Shown here: positions 14,531 through 22,598 of the stretch, piece after piece
How positions within the stretch are numbered: position 1 is the first letter of the stretch
How the letters are laid out: each line of letters starts with the position of its first letter
Virus record (IMG/VR): IMGVR_UViG_3300042301_004094
Span: 1-64,000 of that record
DNA length: 64,000 nucleotides
Source: a virus
Direction: 5' to 3' (one strand)
The notes under the pieces: model-generated
What the model was told of the DNA's origin: nothing
What the model saw: only the letters and a program-made list of their open reading frames with translations
The model's database searches: none
Translations under genes and position numbers: made by a program

Positions 14531-14965
14531 CTATTGTTTTATAGAAACCATGTCACTTGAGTTGTATATTTTATCTCCCAATCCATCAACAATTTTTATT
14601 CCTAAAGAATCACAAATCATTTTTTCAGGAATCTCATTTGCAAATCTATCTCCCCCCTTTGTAAAAATAATTTCAGACTCGGGATCTAGAGATTTAATTT
14701 TATTATAAAGTAACTGAATTGTTTTACAAACACTACTATCTTGATCAATTGATATTTTTACATGATCAACATATCTGATAGATTCAATAACGGTTTTACG
14801 GTATTGTTCGTTTTGGAACGAAGGTATCCCACGTTTTAGTTCTGCTTGTTTATCATTATTTACTATAACCCACAATTCATCAACAATTTCTTTAGATAAC
14901 ATTAAACATTCAATATGGCCTGGATGGATTGGGTTTCCATACATTGAGGTTATTCCGTGTTTCAT
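14531..14965 (-). CDS. Cytidylyltransferase-like nucleotidyltransferase (144 aa)
   Basis: Starts with the superfamily signature GNPIHPGHIECL (HxGH motif), which binds the nucleotide phosphates, and has the C-terminal ISSSD-like counterpart IYNSSDMVSIK. It therefore transfers AMP or CMP to a phosphorylated small molecule, as in NMN adenylyltransferase or glycerol-3-phosphate cytidylyltransferase. Size (about 16 kDa) fits the single-domain type. The substrate is unknown; NAD salvage or sugar/lipid activation are both possible. Confidence 0.75.
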   Translation of the reverse strand: MKHGITSMYGNPIHPGHIECLMLSKEIVDELWVIVNNDKQAELKRGIPSFQNEQYRKTVIESIRYVDHVKISIDQDSSVCKTIQLLYNKIKSLDPESEIIFTKGGDRFANEIPEKMICDSLGIKIVDGLGDKIYNSSDMVSIKQ

Positions 14966-14982
14966 ATCTAACCAGAAATATT

Positions 14983-15243
14983 TTATTCAGTCTCGTGGTT
15001 CATAAAATTTACAAACTGAAGAGCAGCATTAGGATTTACTTGTTGTAAATGATCTAAAGTTAATTCATACCTATCAAGTTGTACATGATTTATAAAATTT
15101 TCATCACGTAAACTATCTACAGTGGATTGTAATGTTTTTACTTCAACCTTAAATTGATTAATTCTTTCGTTCTGAAAGTAAATGGTTGTTAATAGTGCTA
15201 ACAGTGAACATGCTGTTAGTATTGGGTTTATATACTGTTTCAT
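14983..15243 (-). CDS. Membrane-anchored coiled-coil protein (86 aa)
   Basis: N-terminal helix MKQYINPILTACSLLALLTT is a membrane anchor; the rest (NERINQFKVEVKTLQSTVDSL) has heptad-like hydrophobics. This layout resembles Rz-type inner-membrane spanins, though no outer-membrane partner is obvious beside it (the small lipoprotein at 15983 could be considered). Start overlaps the next gene by 4 nt. Confidence 0.5.
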   Translation of the reverse strand: MKQYINPILTACSLLALLTTIYFQNERINQFKVEVKTLQSTVDSLRDENFINHVQLDRYELTLDHLQQVNPNAALQFVNFMNHETE

Positions 15244-15425
15244 AATACATTATCTTTATCTTCTTCATCGAATAAATCATATCCTTTATAATCAGGATGG
15301 TTTTCTTTCATAAAATCAATTCCTACCACCCATCTCCAAGCTATCAAAGCGGATGCTAATACTATACTGATTATTGCTATTGCCATTTTATTGTTGTTTA
15401 TATAATTAATCCCACCATCTTTCAA
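15240..15425 (-). CDS. Small membrane protein (61 aa)
   Basis: Central hydrophobic helix (MAIAIISIVLASALIAW) flanked by polar ends; the C-terminus is acidic (DLFDEEDKDNVL). Single-pass membrane protein of unknown role, overlapping the genes on both sides. Confidence 0.55.
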   Translation of the reverse strand: MKDGGINYINNNKMAIAIISIVLASALIAWRWVVGIDFMKENHPDYKGYDLFDEEDKDNVL

Positions 15426-15924
15426 TATTTTCTTCTAAAATACTGAATAATAATTTTTTTGCTCTTAAATGATTTATATGACTCATGTTAATAGCGATTC
15501 CATCCTTAGTGTCTTTTGAGAATGGAGGATTATCCATTTTGTTTACCGCTACCCAAATACGAGGATATTTTACAAAATAATCATCAAAATTTTCAGATAT
15601 TTCTTTCAAATCCAATTCATAATTACCTGGATGGGTTGGACTTGGAGTAGTTATAAATTCTGTTTGATGATAATTACTATATTCATGTAAATAATATTGT
15701 GATTGTATTTTTTCAATTAAACGAGTACATAACATCATTATCTCAGCATCACGTTTAGCACTGACGTGTCTATTGTGATAACCAATGTATTTAGATTGAT
15801 TCTTTAATTTGAATTTTAATATTTCCCAAATGTAATGATCATCCCAATCTTGATCTTTCCAAATAATTGGAAACCAACGAATTAGGTTACGGATACGTTT
15901 AAAGAAGCGTTTGATCTTATACAT
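15406..15924 (-). CDS. Hypothetical protein (172 aa)
   Basis: Basic N-terminus (MYKIKRFFKRIRNLIRWF), then an alpha/beta body with a histidine-containing middle (YLHEYSNYHQTEFITTPSPT). No known family. The ATG lies 3 nt after the class I promoter element at 15928-15952, so the mRNA is probably leaderless. Confidence 0.6.
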   Translation of the reverse strand: MYKIKRFFKRIRNLIRWFPIIWKDQDWDDHYIWEILKFKLKNQSKYIGYHNRHVSAKRDAEIMMLCTRLIEKIQSQYYLHEYSNYHQTEFITTPSPTHPGNYELDLKEISENFDDYFVKYPRIWVAVNKMDNPPFSKDTKDGIAINMSHINHLRAKKLLFSILEENIERWWD

Positions 15925-15927
15925 GAC

Positions 15928-15952
15928 ATAAATGTAAAGCAGAAATTTGGCC
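15928..15952 (-). promoter_or_regulatory. Bipartite phage promoter (class I)
   Basis: Minus strand GGCCAAA, nine bases, TACATTTAT, ending 3 nt before the ATG at 15924. The box is one arm of the hairpin at 15946-15977. Confidence 0.65.
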
Positions 15953-15977
15953 CAACCAAATTAATGGTGGGGCCAAA
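15946..15977 (-). terminator. Terminator-like hairpin overlapping a promoter box
   Basis: Minus strand TTTGGCCCCACC, 8-nt loop, GGTTGGGCCAAA with one mismatch, then TTTCTG. It follows the stop codon of the small lipoprotein gene, and its 3' arm contains the next promoter's GGCCAAA box. Confidence 0.5.
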
Positions 15978-15982
15978 ATAAC

Positions 15983-16150
15983 TTACTTAGTTACAGTTGT
16001 ATCATTAGGTGCGATACATTCTGTTGAATCTGTTACTACTGCTGTAGTGTCAGTTGATACTGCTGTTGAATCAGTTCCTTCAGTTGAAGTACCTTTACCA
16101 CCACATGCAGTCAAAGCTGCGATTGCGAAAATTGCGATTACTTTTTTCAT
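15983..16150 (-). CDS. Small lipoprotein (55 aa)
   Basis: Residues 1-16 form a lipoprotein signal ending in the lipobox LTAC (MKKVIAIFAIAALTAC), followed by GGKG and a Thr/Ser/Asp-rich tail. After lipidation on Cys16 it would be anchored in a membrane as a ~40-residue flexible peptide. The Thr-rich tail may be a tether or surface decoration. It is the first of several exported proteins encoded up to 24.9 kb. Promoter at 16183-16207. Confidence 0.7.
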   Translation of the reverse strand: MKKVIAIFAIAALTACGGKGTSTEGTDSTAVSTDTTAVVTDSTECIAPNDTTVTK

Positions 16151-16182
16151 TTGTTTGTTTTTGTTTAATAAATTTATTTGAT

Positions 16183-16207
16183 GTAAATATACGATTGAGG
16201 TTTTGAC
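16183..16207 (-). promoter_or_regulatory. Bipartite phage promoter (class I)
   Basis: Minus strand GTCAAAA, nine bases, TATATTTAC, 33 nt before the lipoprotein gene at 16150. Confidence 0.7.
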
Positions 16208-16217
16208 CGAACCAATT

Positions 16218-17618
16218 TTATAGTTGAAGTCTTGAACCTATTAGAAAGAAACTTAATATTGGAGAGCCAGGTACCGTTGATACACTAGCTTTATAATCAA
16301 TGTTAAATCCAAATCTTTTGCTCAATTTAAGACTGTATCCTGTGCCCACCAAACTCATTACATTATAATTCCAAGTACTTCCTAACTTACTGTTGTATGT
16401 GTATGGAGAGGCCATTAAGAACACTCCTGGAGATAAGGTTGATTTTCTGCTTATTTGATATGGTTTAGTCCAAAATGCTGTAGCTGATGACATCATTGAG
16501 TATGAATAACTATTTTCAGCTAATTTCAGTTTAATATTAATAATAGATAAGTTATACCCATATGTTCCATATTTCGGGTGAGGCACAACATGGGTGAAAC
16601 CACCAAAAGTCATATGTGTACCTGCTACGTAAGCAACGGTATATGAATAGGCATCTATTGATTTGAGTGCTCCGTTTTTAAAATTCATCGTGCTTTTATT
16701 AGCAGATAAAGCAAATGATTTAAAATCCATCCAAATCATACTTGATACACCCCAACTAGATTCACCTGTAGTTGATGCTTGAGACATACTTAATGACATG
16801 ACAGGTGTAAACCCACCAGTGGGATTTTGAGCTACAGTTAAATCAGAACCCAACATTATTGGATTCATTTTAACTTGTTTCTTTTCTTCTTTTTTATCCT
16901 CTTTCTTTTCTTCTTTAGATTCTTCCTTTTTTTCTTCTTTCTTTTCTTCTTTAGACTCAGATTTACTTTCTTCTTTTTTCTCTTCTGATTTGGATTCAGA
17001 CTTAGATTCAGATTTACTCTCTGACTTTGATTCGCTGCTTGAACTGCTGCTTTCGCTTTTCTTTTCTCCACCAGAATTTGATGAAGAGGAAGACCCAGAA
17101 GATGAAGACGATTGGGAAGATGATGATGAGGATGAAGAGGATGATGATTGGGTAGATGTACCACTCGAGGTAGCTGCTCCTGAACTTGCTGCTGACGCTC
17201 CTGTAGATGCGGCTCCTGAAGCTGCTCCACTTGCTGCTCCTGAGGCTGCATTTGATGCTGCTGAACTTGCTGCTGATGATGCTGCTGAGCTTGCTGCTTG
17301 AGATGCTGCTTGTGATACTGTATTTTGTACTGTTTGTGTTACTACGGGTGCTGCTACGGGACATGCTAGTGAATTATAGTAAGCGTAAGTTGTTTGGAGC
17401 CATATTTGTAATTCTCCACTTGCCACTTGTGCTGGAGTAAATGATCTTACCTGTCCATAAAATGATACTATTGAGTTACCATTTACTATGGTTGTAGTAG
17501 CAATTTTAACTTGACCTGAACATTTATCAATAAAAGTTTGAGTATAAACCTGCCCACTTGCTGTTTTAGCAAATAGGAAAAGGGTGATTAATAATAAACT
17601 TATTAACCATTTTTTCAT
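16218..17618 (-). CDS. Exported protein: Ala/Ser and Glu/Lys low-complexity linker plus beta-barrel-like domain (466 aa)
   Basis: Signal peptide about residues 1-22 (WLISLLLITLFLFAKTASGQ). A small N-terminal domain (~23-95) is followed by AS repeats, a poly-Ser tract, and a long ESKSESK/EEKKEE segment to about residue 250. The C-terminal ~215 residues have alternating aromatic/polar strands (MSSATAFWTKPYQISRK, WNYNVMSLVGTGYSLKLS), as in small outer-membrane beta-barrels. Probably a surface or periplasm-spanning protein. The low-complexity tract generates long spurious frames on other strands. Its ATG overlaps the stop of the CsgG-like gene (TAATG). Confidence 0.65.
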   Translation of the reverse strand: MKKWLISLLLITLFLFAKTASGQVYTQTFIDKCSGQVKIATTTIVNGNSIVSFYGQVRSFTPAQVASGELQIWLQTTYAYYNSLACPVAAPVVTQTVQNTVSQAASQAASSAASSAASSAASNAASGAASGAASGAASTGASAASSGAATSSGTSTQSSSSSSSSSSSQSSSSSGSSSSSNSGGEKKSESSSSSSESKSESKSESKSESKSEEKKEESKSESKEEKKEEKKEESKEEKKEDKKEEKKQVKMNPIMLGSDLTVAQNPTGGFTPVMSLSMSQASTTGESSWGVSSMIWMDFKSFALSANKSTMNFKNGALKSIDAYSYTVAYVAGTHMTFGGFTHVVPHPKYGTYGYNLSIINIKLKLAENSYSYSMMSSATAFWTKPYQISRKSTLSPGVFLMASPYTYNSKLGSTWNYNVMSLVGTGYSLKLSKRFGFNIDYKASVSTVPGSPILSFFLIGSRLQL

Positions 17619-18337
17619 TAGTTTGGAAATATGCCTTTCTTAACCATTCTATCTAAAATTCTAGCACAAGCGATATCTAATGCTTTCTTTGTTGCTATAG
17701 AAATAGTTGATTGATTGAATTTCATTTCATCCACAGTTGCATCTGATAAGAATGTTAATTCTCTAGTTGTAGTGGCTTCACCTAAACCAGATGCTGCAAA
17801 CACAACACCAGTCTCAGCATTAGTAAATCGAACTTGTAAACCAATACGAGTTACCATCATGTTTTTAACTCCATCTTTTAGGTTGATAGTTTCATCTTCA
17901 GATACTGAGTAATCATAACATTCGATTGTAACGAAGTATTCAGCTAGATTAATTTTACCTCGACCATCTAATTTATTCTCAGAAATACCTGCTTGTGATG
18001 CTTGGAATTGCTTAACCATTCTGTTTTTAATTTCTGTTTTATCTTCAGTAAATTTAAAACGATTAAGGTTCTCTAAATATTCCATTGAAATGTTAGCTAC
18101 ACCTAAACCAACTCTTTTTTCTTTTAATTCAGGATACATCTCATACATTTCATCAGATATACCTGCCTTTAAGATTTGAATTGGGATTTGTTTACCTTCA
18201 TAATCCATAAAACGAGAAATATCAATCGCAGTTTCGAATGATGCTTTATATTGTTCAGTTTTTGTTGAACCTACGTTTTGAGCCACAGCAATGTTGCTTA
18301 GTAAAAAGCAACTTAATAATATAAATAAATTTTTCAT
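17618..18337 (-). CDS. CsgG-like exported protein (239 aa)
   Basis: Start at ATG 18337 gives a clean signal peptide (MKNLFILLSCFLLSNIAVAQ) directly after a terminator; the longer frame reads through that terminator. The domain order fits CsgG/LpoB-like proteins: KRVGLGVANISMEYL strand, a helix FTEDKTEIKNRMVKQF, then YFVTIECYDYSV, RIGLQVRFTNAETGVVFAAS, GLGEATTT, and a final helix TKKALDIACARILDRM. CsgG forms the curli export pore in the outer membrane. The cleavage site here is not a lipobox, unlike true CsgG, so pore formation is uncertain. Confidence 0.6.
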   Translation of the reverse strand: MKNLFILLSCFLLSNIAVAQNVGSTKTEQYKASFETAIDISRFMDYEGKQIPIQILKAGISDEMYEMYPELKEKRVGLGVANISMEYLENLNRFKFTEDKTEIKNRMVKQFQASQAGISENKLDGRGKINLAEYFVTIECYDYSVSEDETINLKDGVKNMMVTRIGLQVRFTNAETGVVFAASGLGEATTTRELTFLSDATVDEMKFNQSTISIATKKALDIACARILDRMVKKGIFPN

Positions 18338-18351
18338 ACATGTTTTAAATT

Positions 18352-18377
18352 TAAAAAAGGGAACCGAAGTTCCCTTT
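18352..18377 (-). terminator. Rho-independent terminator
   Basis: Minus strand AAAGGGAAC-TTCG-GTTCCCTTTTTT: a perfect stem with UUCG loop and a U-run. It ends the transcript carrying the 79-aa membrane protein and separates it from the CsgG-like gene. Confidence 0.85.
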
Positions 18378-18389
18378 AGTTTTGTTTTT

Positions 18390-18629
18390 TTAATCTTCTT
18401 TCTTTTTATGAGAGAATTTATCGAATGTATCAGCACCCATTCCAATCGCGGTAATTACCATTACTGCGTTTACTAATTCAGCTGATGGAGCAAAATCAGC
18501 ATGTGAAAATGAGTTTAACATCATTGTAACACATAAGAACATAGCTCCTACAAATGCGATAACCGGTTTTACTGAAGTTGATCCTCTTTCATCTTTGAAT
18601 AGATCAATAACCCACTGTTTGAAATTCAT
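18390..18629 (-). CDS. Holin-like two-TM protein (79 aa)
   Basis: Two hydrophobic helices (PVIAFVGAMFLCVTMMLNSF and VNAVMVITAIGMGADTF) joined by a short turn, with a charged N-terminal amphipathic stretch and a basic tail (FDKFSHKKKED). Size and layout suit a small phage holin or related membrane protein, but no lysis gene is adjacent. A strong terminator follows directly. Confidence 0.5.
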   Translation of the reverse strand: MNFKQWVIDLFKDERGSTSVKPVIAFVGAMFLCVTMMLNSFSHADFAPSAELVNAVMVITAIGMGADTFDKFSHKKKED

Positions 18630-18647
18630 ACTTTTAATTTTTAATGG

Positions 18648-19256
18648 TTAGTGAGATTCGTCGTAAGCATCTTTCAATAAACCACACTTTTGACACTCTA
18701 ATTCACCGTCATTGTCTGAGTCACCCCAAACGTGTTCACAGTATCTATGTGCTTTCATTTCATGCTCTAATTTTAATTTAGCCATTTCTTGCTCATGTTC
18801 TTGAGCATCTTTAGCCATTGCTTGATTATGTTCTTGTTGATCAGCTGCTAATTCATGGTTTTGTTTATTTTCAACTACAGCTAAATCTCTAGCTGCTGCA
18901 GCACCTGCTACAAATGCATCTGGGATCAATGGAGTAACTGGTTTGTTTGTTTCTTTCATATCATTAGTATGACCTAAAGTAACACCATCTTCTTCATCCA
19001 TCTTCTGTACTAACATTTTATCTTTGTCAGTATCACTGAACCAGTAATCAATAATCTTACCATAACTACCAATGAAGGCACCTAACAATAACATTAATAA
19101 TTCTTTCCATGCTGCTGCCATTGGTGTTTGTCCCACAACAGCAGCAAAAATACCTGCTATTATTAAAATAAACCCACCTAATACCATTGCTGTGATGTAC
19201 CATCTTCTGGCCATCATCTTGTTTAATAATTCTTTAAATCCTGTGTTTGGTTGCAT
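18648..19256 (-). CDS. Membrane protein with coiled coil and zinc ribbon-like end (202 aa)
   Basis: Two TM helices near residues 18-40 and 48-66 (YITAMVLGGFILIIAGIFAA; ELLMLLLGAFIGSY). Next come a His/Glu/Gln-rich helix (QQEHNQAMAKDAQEHEQEMA) likely to coil, and a C-terminal CEHVWGDSDNDGELECQKCG with CxH...CxxC that could bind zinc. Inner-membrane protein with a cytoplasmic regulatory tail. No family recognised; part of the membrane/export block. Confidence 0.55.
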   Translation of the reverse strand: MQPNTGFKELLNKMMARRWYITAMVLGGFILIIAGIFAAVVGQTPMAAAWKELLMLLLGAFIGSYGKIIDYWFSDTDKDKMLVQKMDEEDGVTLGHTNDMKETNKPVTPLIPDAFVAGAAAARDLAVVENKQNHELAADQQEHNQAMAKDAQEHEQEMAKLKLEHEMKAHRYCEHVWGDSDNDGELECQKCGLLKDAYDESH

Positions 19257-19275
19257 ATCTAATTTTGTTTATAAA

Positions 19276-19599
19276 TTACCACTTAGGAGCTTCTTCCTTA
19301 AACTCATCACCCTCTTTTTTCTTAGCAGGTTTAGCTGCGGGTTGAGCGGCTGCTGGCTTTTCAACAACTCTTTCTTTAATTATAGTAGTTCCACCTGCAG
19401 ATTGTTGTTGTTGATTTGAGTTAGTAATGTTAATTACTGGAGCTGGTGCTGTAGCAGGAGCTGCTTCTTTATCACCACCTGTTAATTGAGTTACACCCCA
19501 AGTTCCTAAACCCATAACTGCTGTTGTAGCAACACCAATAATAGTCTTTTTTAATCCAGACCAAGTACCATCATTGTTTTGTTCTAATTCTTCTGACAT
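19276..19599 (-). CDS. Membrane-anchored Pro/Ala/Lys-rich protein (107 aa)
   Basis: One TM segment (TIIGVATTAVMGLGTWGV) near residues 18-37, then a flexible Ala/Pro and Gln-rich stretch and a KP/AK-rich end. The layout resembles TonB-like or spanin-like periplasmic tethers. It would reach from the inner membrane into the periplasm. No family recognised. Confidence 0.55.
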   Translation of the reverse strand: MSEELEQNNDGTWSGLKKTIIGVATTAVMGLGTWGVTQLTGGDKEAAPATAPAPVINITNSNQQQQSAGGTTIIKERVVEKPAAAQPAAKPAKKKEGDEFKEEAPKW

Positions 19600-19610
19600 T
19601 TTATTTAAAT

Positions 19611-19979
19611 TTATAGTTTGTTAAAATCTGTTATTCCTAATTCAATACCTTTAGAATCGTATAATCCAATTCTATAAGCAGATGAAGGCAATGCTGATGT
19701 ATATACTTTAAGTAAGTTATCACCTGCTTTAACCACTACGGTTTCTTTTGATACGACTCTATTGGAGATATCAAAAATCTTAATTGTAACGGATTGTGCT
19801 GTTTCTAACTTAACATTCATAGCAACTTCAGTTGTCACGAATGCTGATTCTAGTTTAAGTCCAACTGCATTTTGGATTTGCAATTCTTTTTTAACTTCTA
19901 AAACAGGTTCAATTAAATCATCTTTATAACATCCAGATAATCCAACTGCTAGTAATACTACTACAAGTAATTTTTTCAT
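19611..19979 (-). CDS. Lipoprotein with beta-sandwich domain (122 aa)
   Basis: Lipobox LSGC at residues 14-17 after MKKLLVVVLLAVG. The C-terminal ~75 residues (VTIKIFDISNRVVSKETVVV, GDNLLKVYTSALPSSAYRIG) follow the pattern of type IX secretion C-terminal domains (strand, D-SGRVV-like turn, G-x-N, LPxGxY-like), though placed on a lipoprotein. It would be anchored to a membrane by lipid. Paralogous to the adjacent 114-aa protein. Confidence 0.6.
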   Translation of the reverse strand: MKKLLVVVLLAVGLSGCYKDDLIEPVLEVKKELQIQNAVGLKLESAFVTTEVAMNVKLETAQSVTIKIFDISNRVVSKETVVVKAGDNLLKVYTSALPSSAYRIGLYDSKGIELGITDFNKL

Positions 19980-19980
19980 T

Positions 19981-20325
19981 TTAATTAATTTTAATGGTTG
20001 TTTTAGCTATTTGAGTTCTAGACCCATCTTCTAATACTAAGTATAAATATTGAGACTGTATTGAACTCGTGTAAATCTTCTTTATATTTTCGCCCGTTTT
20101 ACCAGTGAATCGTTCTCTACTAACAACTTGGTCATTTTTCTTATCAATCAGGGTTAATGTATATACTCCTGGTGATGGTAAATCAAAATGTATAGATTGT
20201 CCATCAGTTACACTACTCTCAGATACATTAAATATCTTTTGAACAGGGGTTGGAGTTGGTTCTATTTCCATTTTAGTACACCCCACTAATAAGACCACAA
20301 ATATTAGTAATATCTTTTTTATCAT
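19981..20325 (-). CDS. Lipoprotein, paralogue of the preceding (114 aa)
   Basis: Lipobox LVGC at residues 12-15 after MIKKILLIFVVL. The body (GVYTLTLIDKKNDQVVSRER, FTGKTGENIKKIYTSS) repeats the beta-sandwich pattern of the 122-aa neighbour, so the pair arose by duplication. Its start overlaps the stop of the large lectin protein by 4 nt. Role unknown; it probably sits beside its neighbours at the cell surface. Confidence 0.6.
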   Translation of the reverse strand: MIKKILLIFVVLLVGCTKMEIEPTPTPVQKIFNVSESSVTDGQSIHFDLPSPGVYTLTLIDKKNDQVVSRERFTGKTGENIKKIYTSSIQSQYLYLVLEDGSRTQIAKTTIKIN

Positions 20326-22598
20326 TTGATTTTTACTTTTAATTGTTTACCAGCTTTATTAACAGCATCTGTTGTTGATATTGATGTCAACCCTAATATA
20401 TCAGATATATTACCTACGGGAGTGAATATAACTCGATATTCAGTTGTCTTATCTAATACATCTCCACTTGTTATCAATGATCCTATATTAATTAAATTAC
20501 CTTTATCAGTTCCAAAATTAGTAGGATTACCTTTTGTTATAAATTCAACTTTTTCAAACTTTAATCTAGTATTATCATAATTTAATTGAAATTGTGTACC
20601 TACTAATTCTTGTTGTAATGGGTCTACTGATAATATAATTATAACCTTATTATTTATAATTTCACCTATAGTTGATACATTTATTTCATTTATAATAGCA
20701 TTACTCATTAAACTCATAGTTCTAATTGAATTGCTACTAACATTAGTAATGCTTTGTTGAGCTGAATGTGATTGGTTTACATCACCTAACCAAGTTACAT
20801 TTATGTTGTACGTATTATTCATTCCACTTAAAGTAAATGGAATTAAATTACGAGTTGAATTAAATTGAGTTCCCCAATTGCTCGTTGTTATAGCATCATA
20901 ATCTGATTTATTGTATAGCTTTATTAAATTTGTTAGAGTAGTATTTTGGGTAAGTGATTGAGTACCTGTTAAATGTTGTAATAATTTGTATGTGTCATTT
21001 TCATTAAATACACCATTACCATCAACATCAGCATTCATATATTGAATACCATTTGTTAAGCCTAATCCACTTTGATTACCAAATATACCTCCATCTGCTA
21101 ATTCCTTAAATGCTAGATAAACATCTGATACACCCACAATGTTATTATATAATGTATTCAATTCAGTTTGATTAGTATGAGATAATTCTATCCCATGTTG
21201 TTTAAACATCATATTAGGTGTGAATGTAAATTCCGCTCTTAATCCCCAGAAAAATCCAGCTCGTCTTATACTAGATGTAAATGATGAGCCTGAGAAATTA
21301 AGTTCTGTTGGTGATGAAATCCAATAAGCTGCCCATGTTCCATCATCCCATTGATATGTTACAGGCCCATTCCATAAATCAAATAACTGTAAACTTGTAA
21401 CATTACTTGCTGAGGTGCCTTGTGGAAATTCTCTCTTATCAATTAAAATTTGGTATCGTTGATTTTGAGGTTCATAATCATACACCACACACCACTCTAC
21501 TTCTCCACCTGTTGTTGTTGCTCTTACTCCCTCACCACTTACTTTTACTGTATCTAAATCATTTGTTAAATCTACTTTACCTAATCCACTTAATGCTCTT
21601 GATGTATTTGTTGTTACACCCCATGTATTATTTACAAACGTATTTGCTTTTGATGTAAATTTTGTTTCATCAACATTACCACCAAAATCAAAATTAAATC
21701 TTGCAGTTAATACATCTCCGTTTGTATGTGTTACTGAGTTAGTGTAGAATTCAGTGAATGTTGCATCATCTGGGTTGGTCCAAGTTCCATATTCAATTAC
21801 ATACGGATTTGAAAAATGATTTGGTAAATCGTTCCATTGAGAACCATTCCATTTAGTTACTGCATAATCTTCGTTACTACTATTGTTTGGTTCACCGGGT
21901 GCCCAGTTATTATACTGCCCTTGAATGTTTCCGGCAAATTGTCCGTTTGATGTTTTGATTAAAGTTCCTGCTTCCGGGCCAGCATCGATTCTCCATTGAC
22001 CTTCGACTAATTCATCAGTTAACGCAAACCAAATATTACTTTGAGGCACATTATTAAAAATAAATGCATCTTCATCTGCTGAAGTGATTGTTACTAAATA
22101 TCCTCTTTGTCCTTTAAATGTTGTATTTAATGATGCTGATCTTGCGTTTGTATAAGTTGCTCCGGTTGTTATTGGTCTATAAAAGTGTCCGTTTACACCA
22201 TTGTAATAATATCCTACTGGATTGACTGTTGCTGCCACAGATAATGCAACATTACCTCTTACCGAACCTGTATTTACTTTTAAAGATGCTAATGCCGTAT
22301 TAATACTTACCATCGTTCCAGTAACTACTAATCGAGTTTTATTACCTGTTAAAGTGAATCCACTTGCCGCTGTTAGACCTGTTGTTGTAGTTAAATTAAA
22401 TGTTGTACCAGTTGGTGGATTAACTAAACTAATTGATGCTAATAAAGTTGCAGTAGAATTAAATCCACTTAATACAAACCCACTAGCATCTTGTCCTGAT
22501 GTAGATTGTGTAAAAGATTTAGAGTCCGGAGCAGATACACTCTGTCCGAACCCTAAAAATGATGTTAATAAAAATAATGTAACTAATAGATATTTCAT
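20322..22598 (-). CDS. Exported C-type-lectin protein with dockerin- and cohesin-like modules (758 aa)
   Basis: Signal peptide about residues 1-19 (YLLVTLFLLTSFLGFGQ). A C-type lectin fold spans about 136-271: the WIGL-like IWFALTD, the EPNN calcium/sugar motif (236-239) and WND (255-257). A Ca-loop near 524-535 (DVDGNGVFNEND) looks like half a dockerin. The last ~110 residues (VIIILSVDPLQQELVGTQF, LNYDNTRLKFEKVEF) resemble a cohesin-type beta domain. So one protein may bind sugars and also dock to partners. It probably acts outside the cell or on its surface; a virion role is not excluded. Confidence 0.7.
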   Translation of the reverse strand: MKYLLVTLFLLTSFLGFGQSVSAPDSKSFTQSTSGQDASGFVLSGFNSTATLLASISLVNPPTGTTFNLTTTTGLTAASGFTLTGNKTRLVVTGTMVSINTALASLKVNTGSVRGNVALSVAATVNPVGYYYNGVNGHFYRPITTGATYTNARSASLNTTFKGQRGYLVTITSADEDAFIFNNVPQSNIWFALTDELVEGQWRIDAGPEAGTLIKTSNGQFAGNIQGQYNNWAPGEPNNSSNEDYAVTKWNGSQWNDLPNHFSNPYVIEYGTWTNPDDATFTEFYTNSVTHTNGDVLTARFNFDFGGNVDETKFTSKANTFVNNTWGVTTNTSRALSGLGKVDLTNDLDTVKVSGEGVRATTTGGEVEWCVVYDYEPQNQRYQILIDKREFPQGTSASNVTSLQLFDLWNGPVTYQWDDGTWAAYWISSPTELNFSGSSFTSSIRRAGFFWGLRAEFTFTPNMMFKQHGIELSHTNQTELNTLYNNIVGVSDVYLAFKELADGGIFGNQSGLGLTNGIQYMNADVDGNGVFNENDTYKLLQHLTGTQSLTQNTTLTNLIKLYNKSDYDAITTSNWGTQFNSTRNLIPFTLSGMNNTYNINVTWLGDVNQSHSAQQSITNVSSNSIRTMSLMSNAIINEINVSTIGEIINNKVIIILSVDPLQQELVGTQFQLNYDNTRLKFEKVEFITKGNPTNFGTDKGNLINIGSLITSGDVLDKTTEYRVIFTPVGNISDILGLTSISTTDAVNKAGKQLKVKIK

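Noticed and set aside
16865-17440. Several long frames on both strands across the Ser/Glu/Lys-rich stretch
   Set aside because: They are produced by the repetitive codons of the exported protein at 16218-17618 and have biased, protein-unlike composition.
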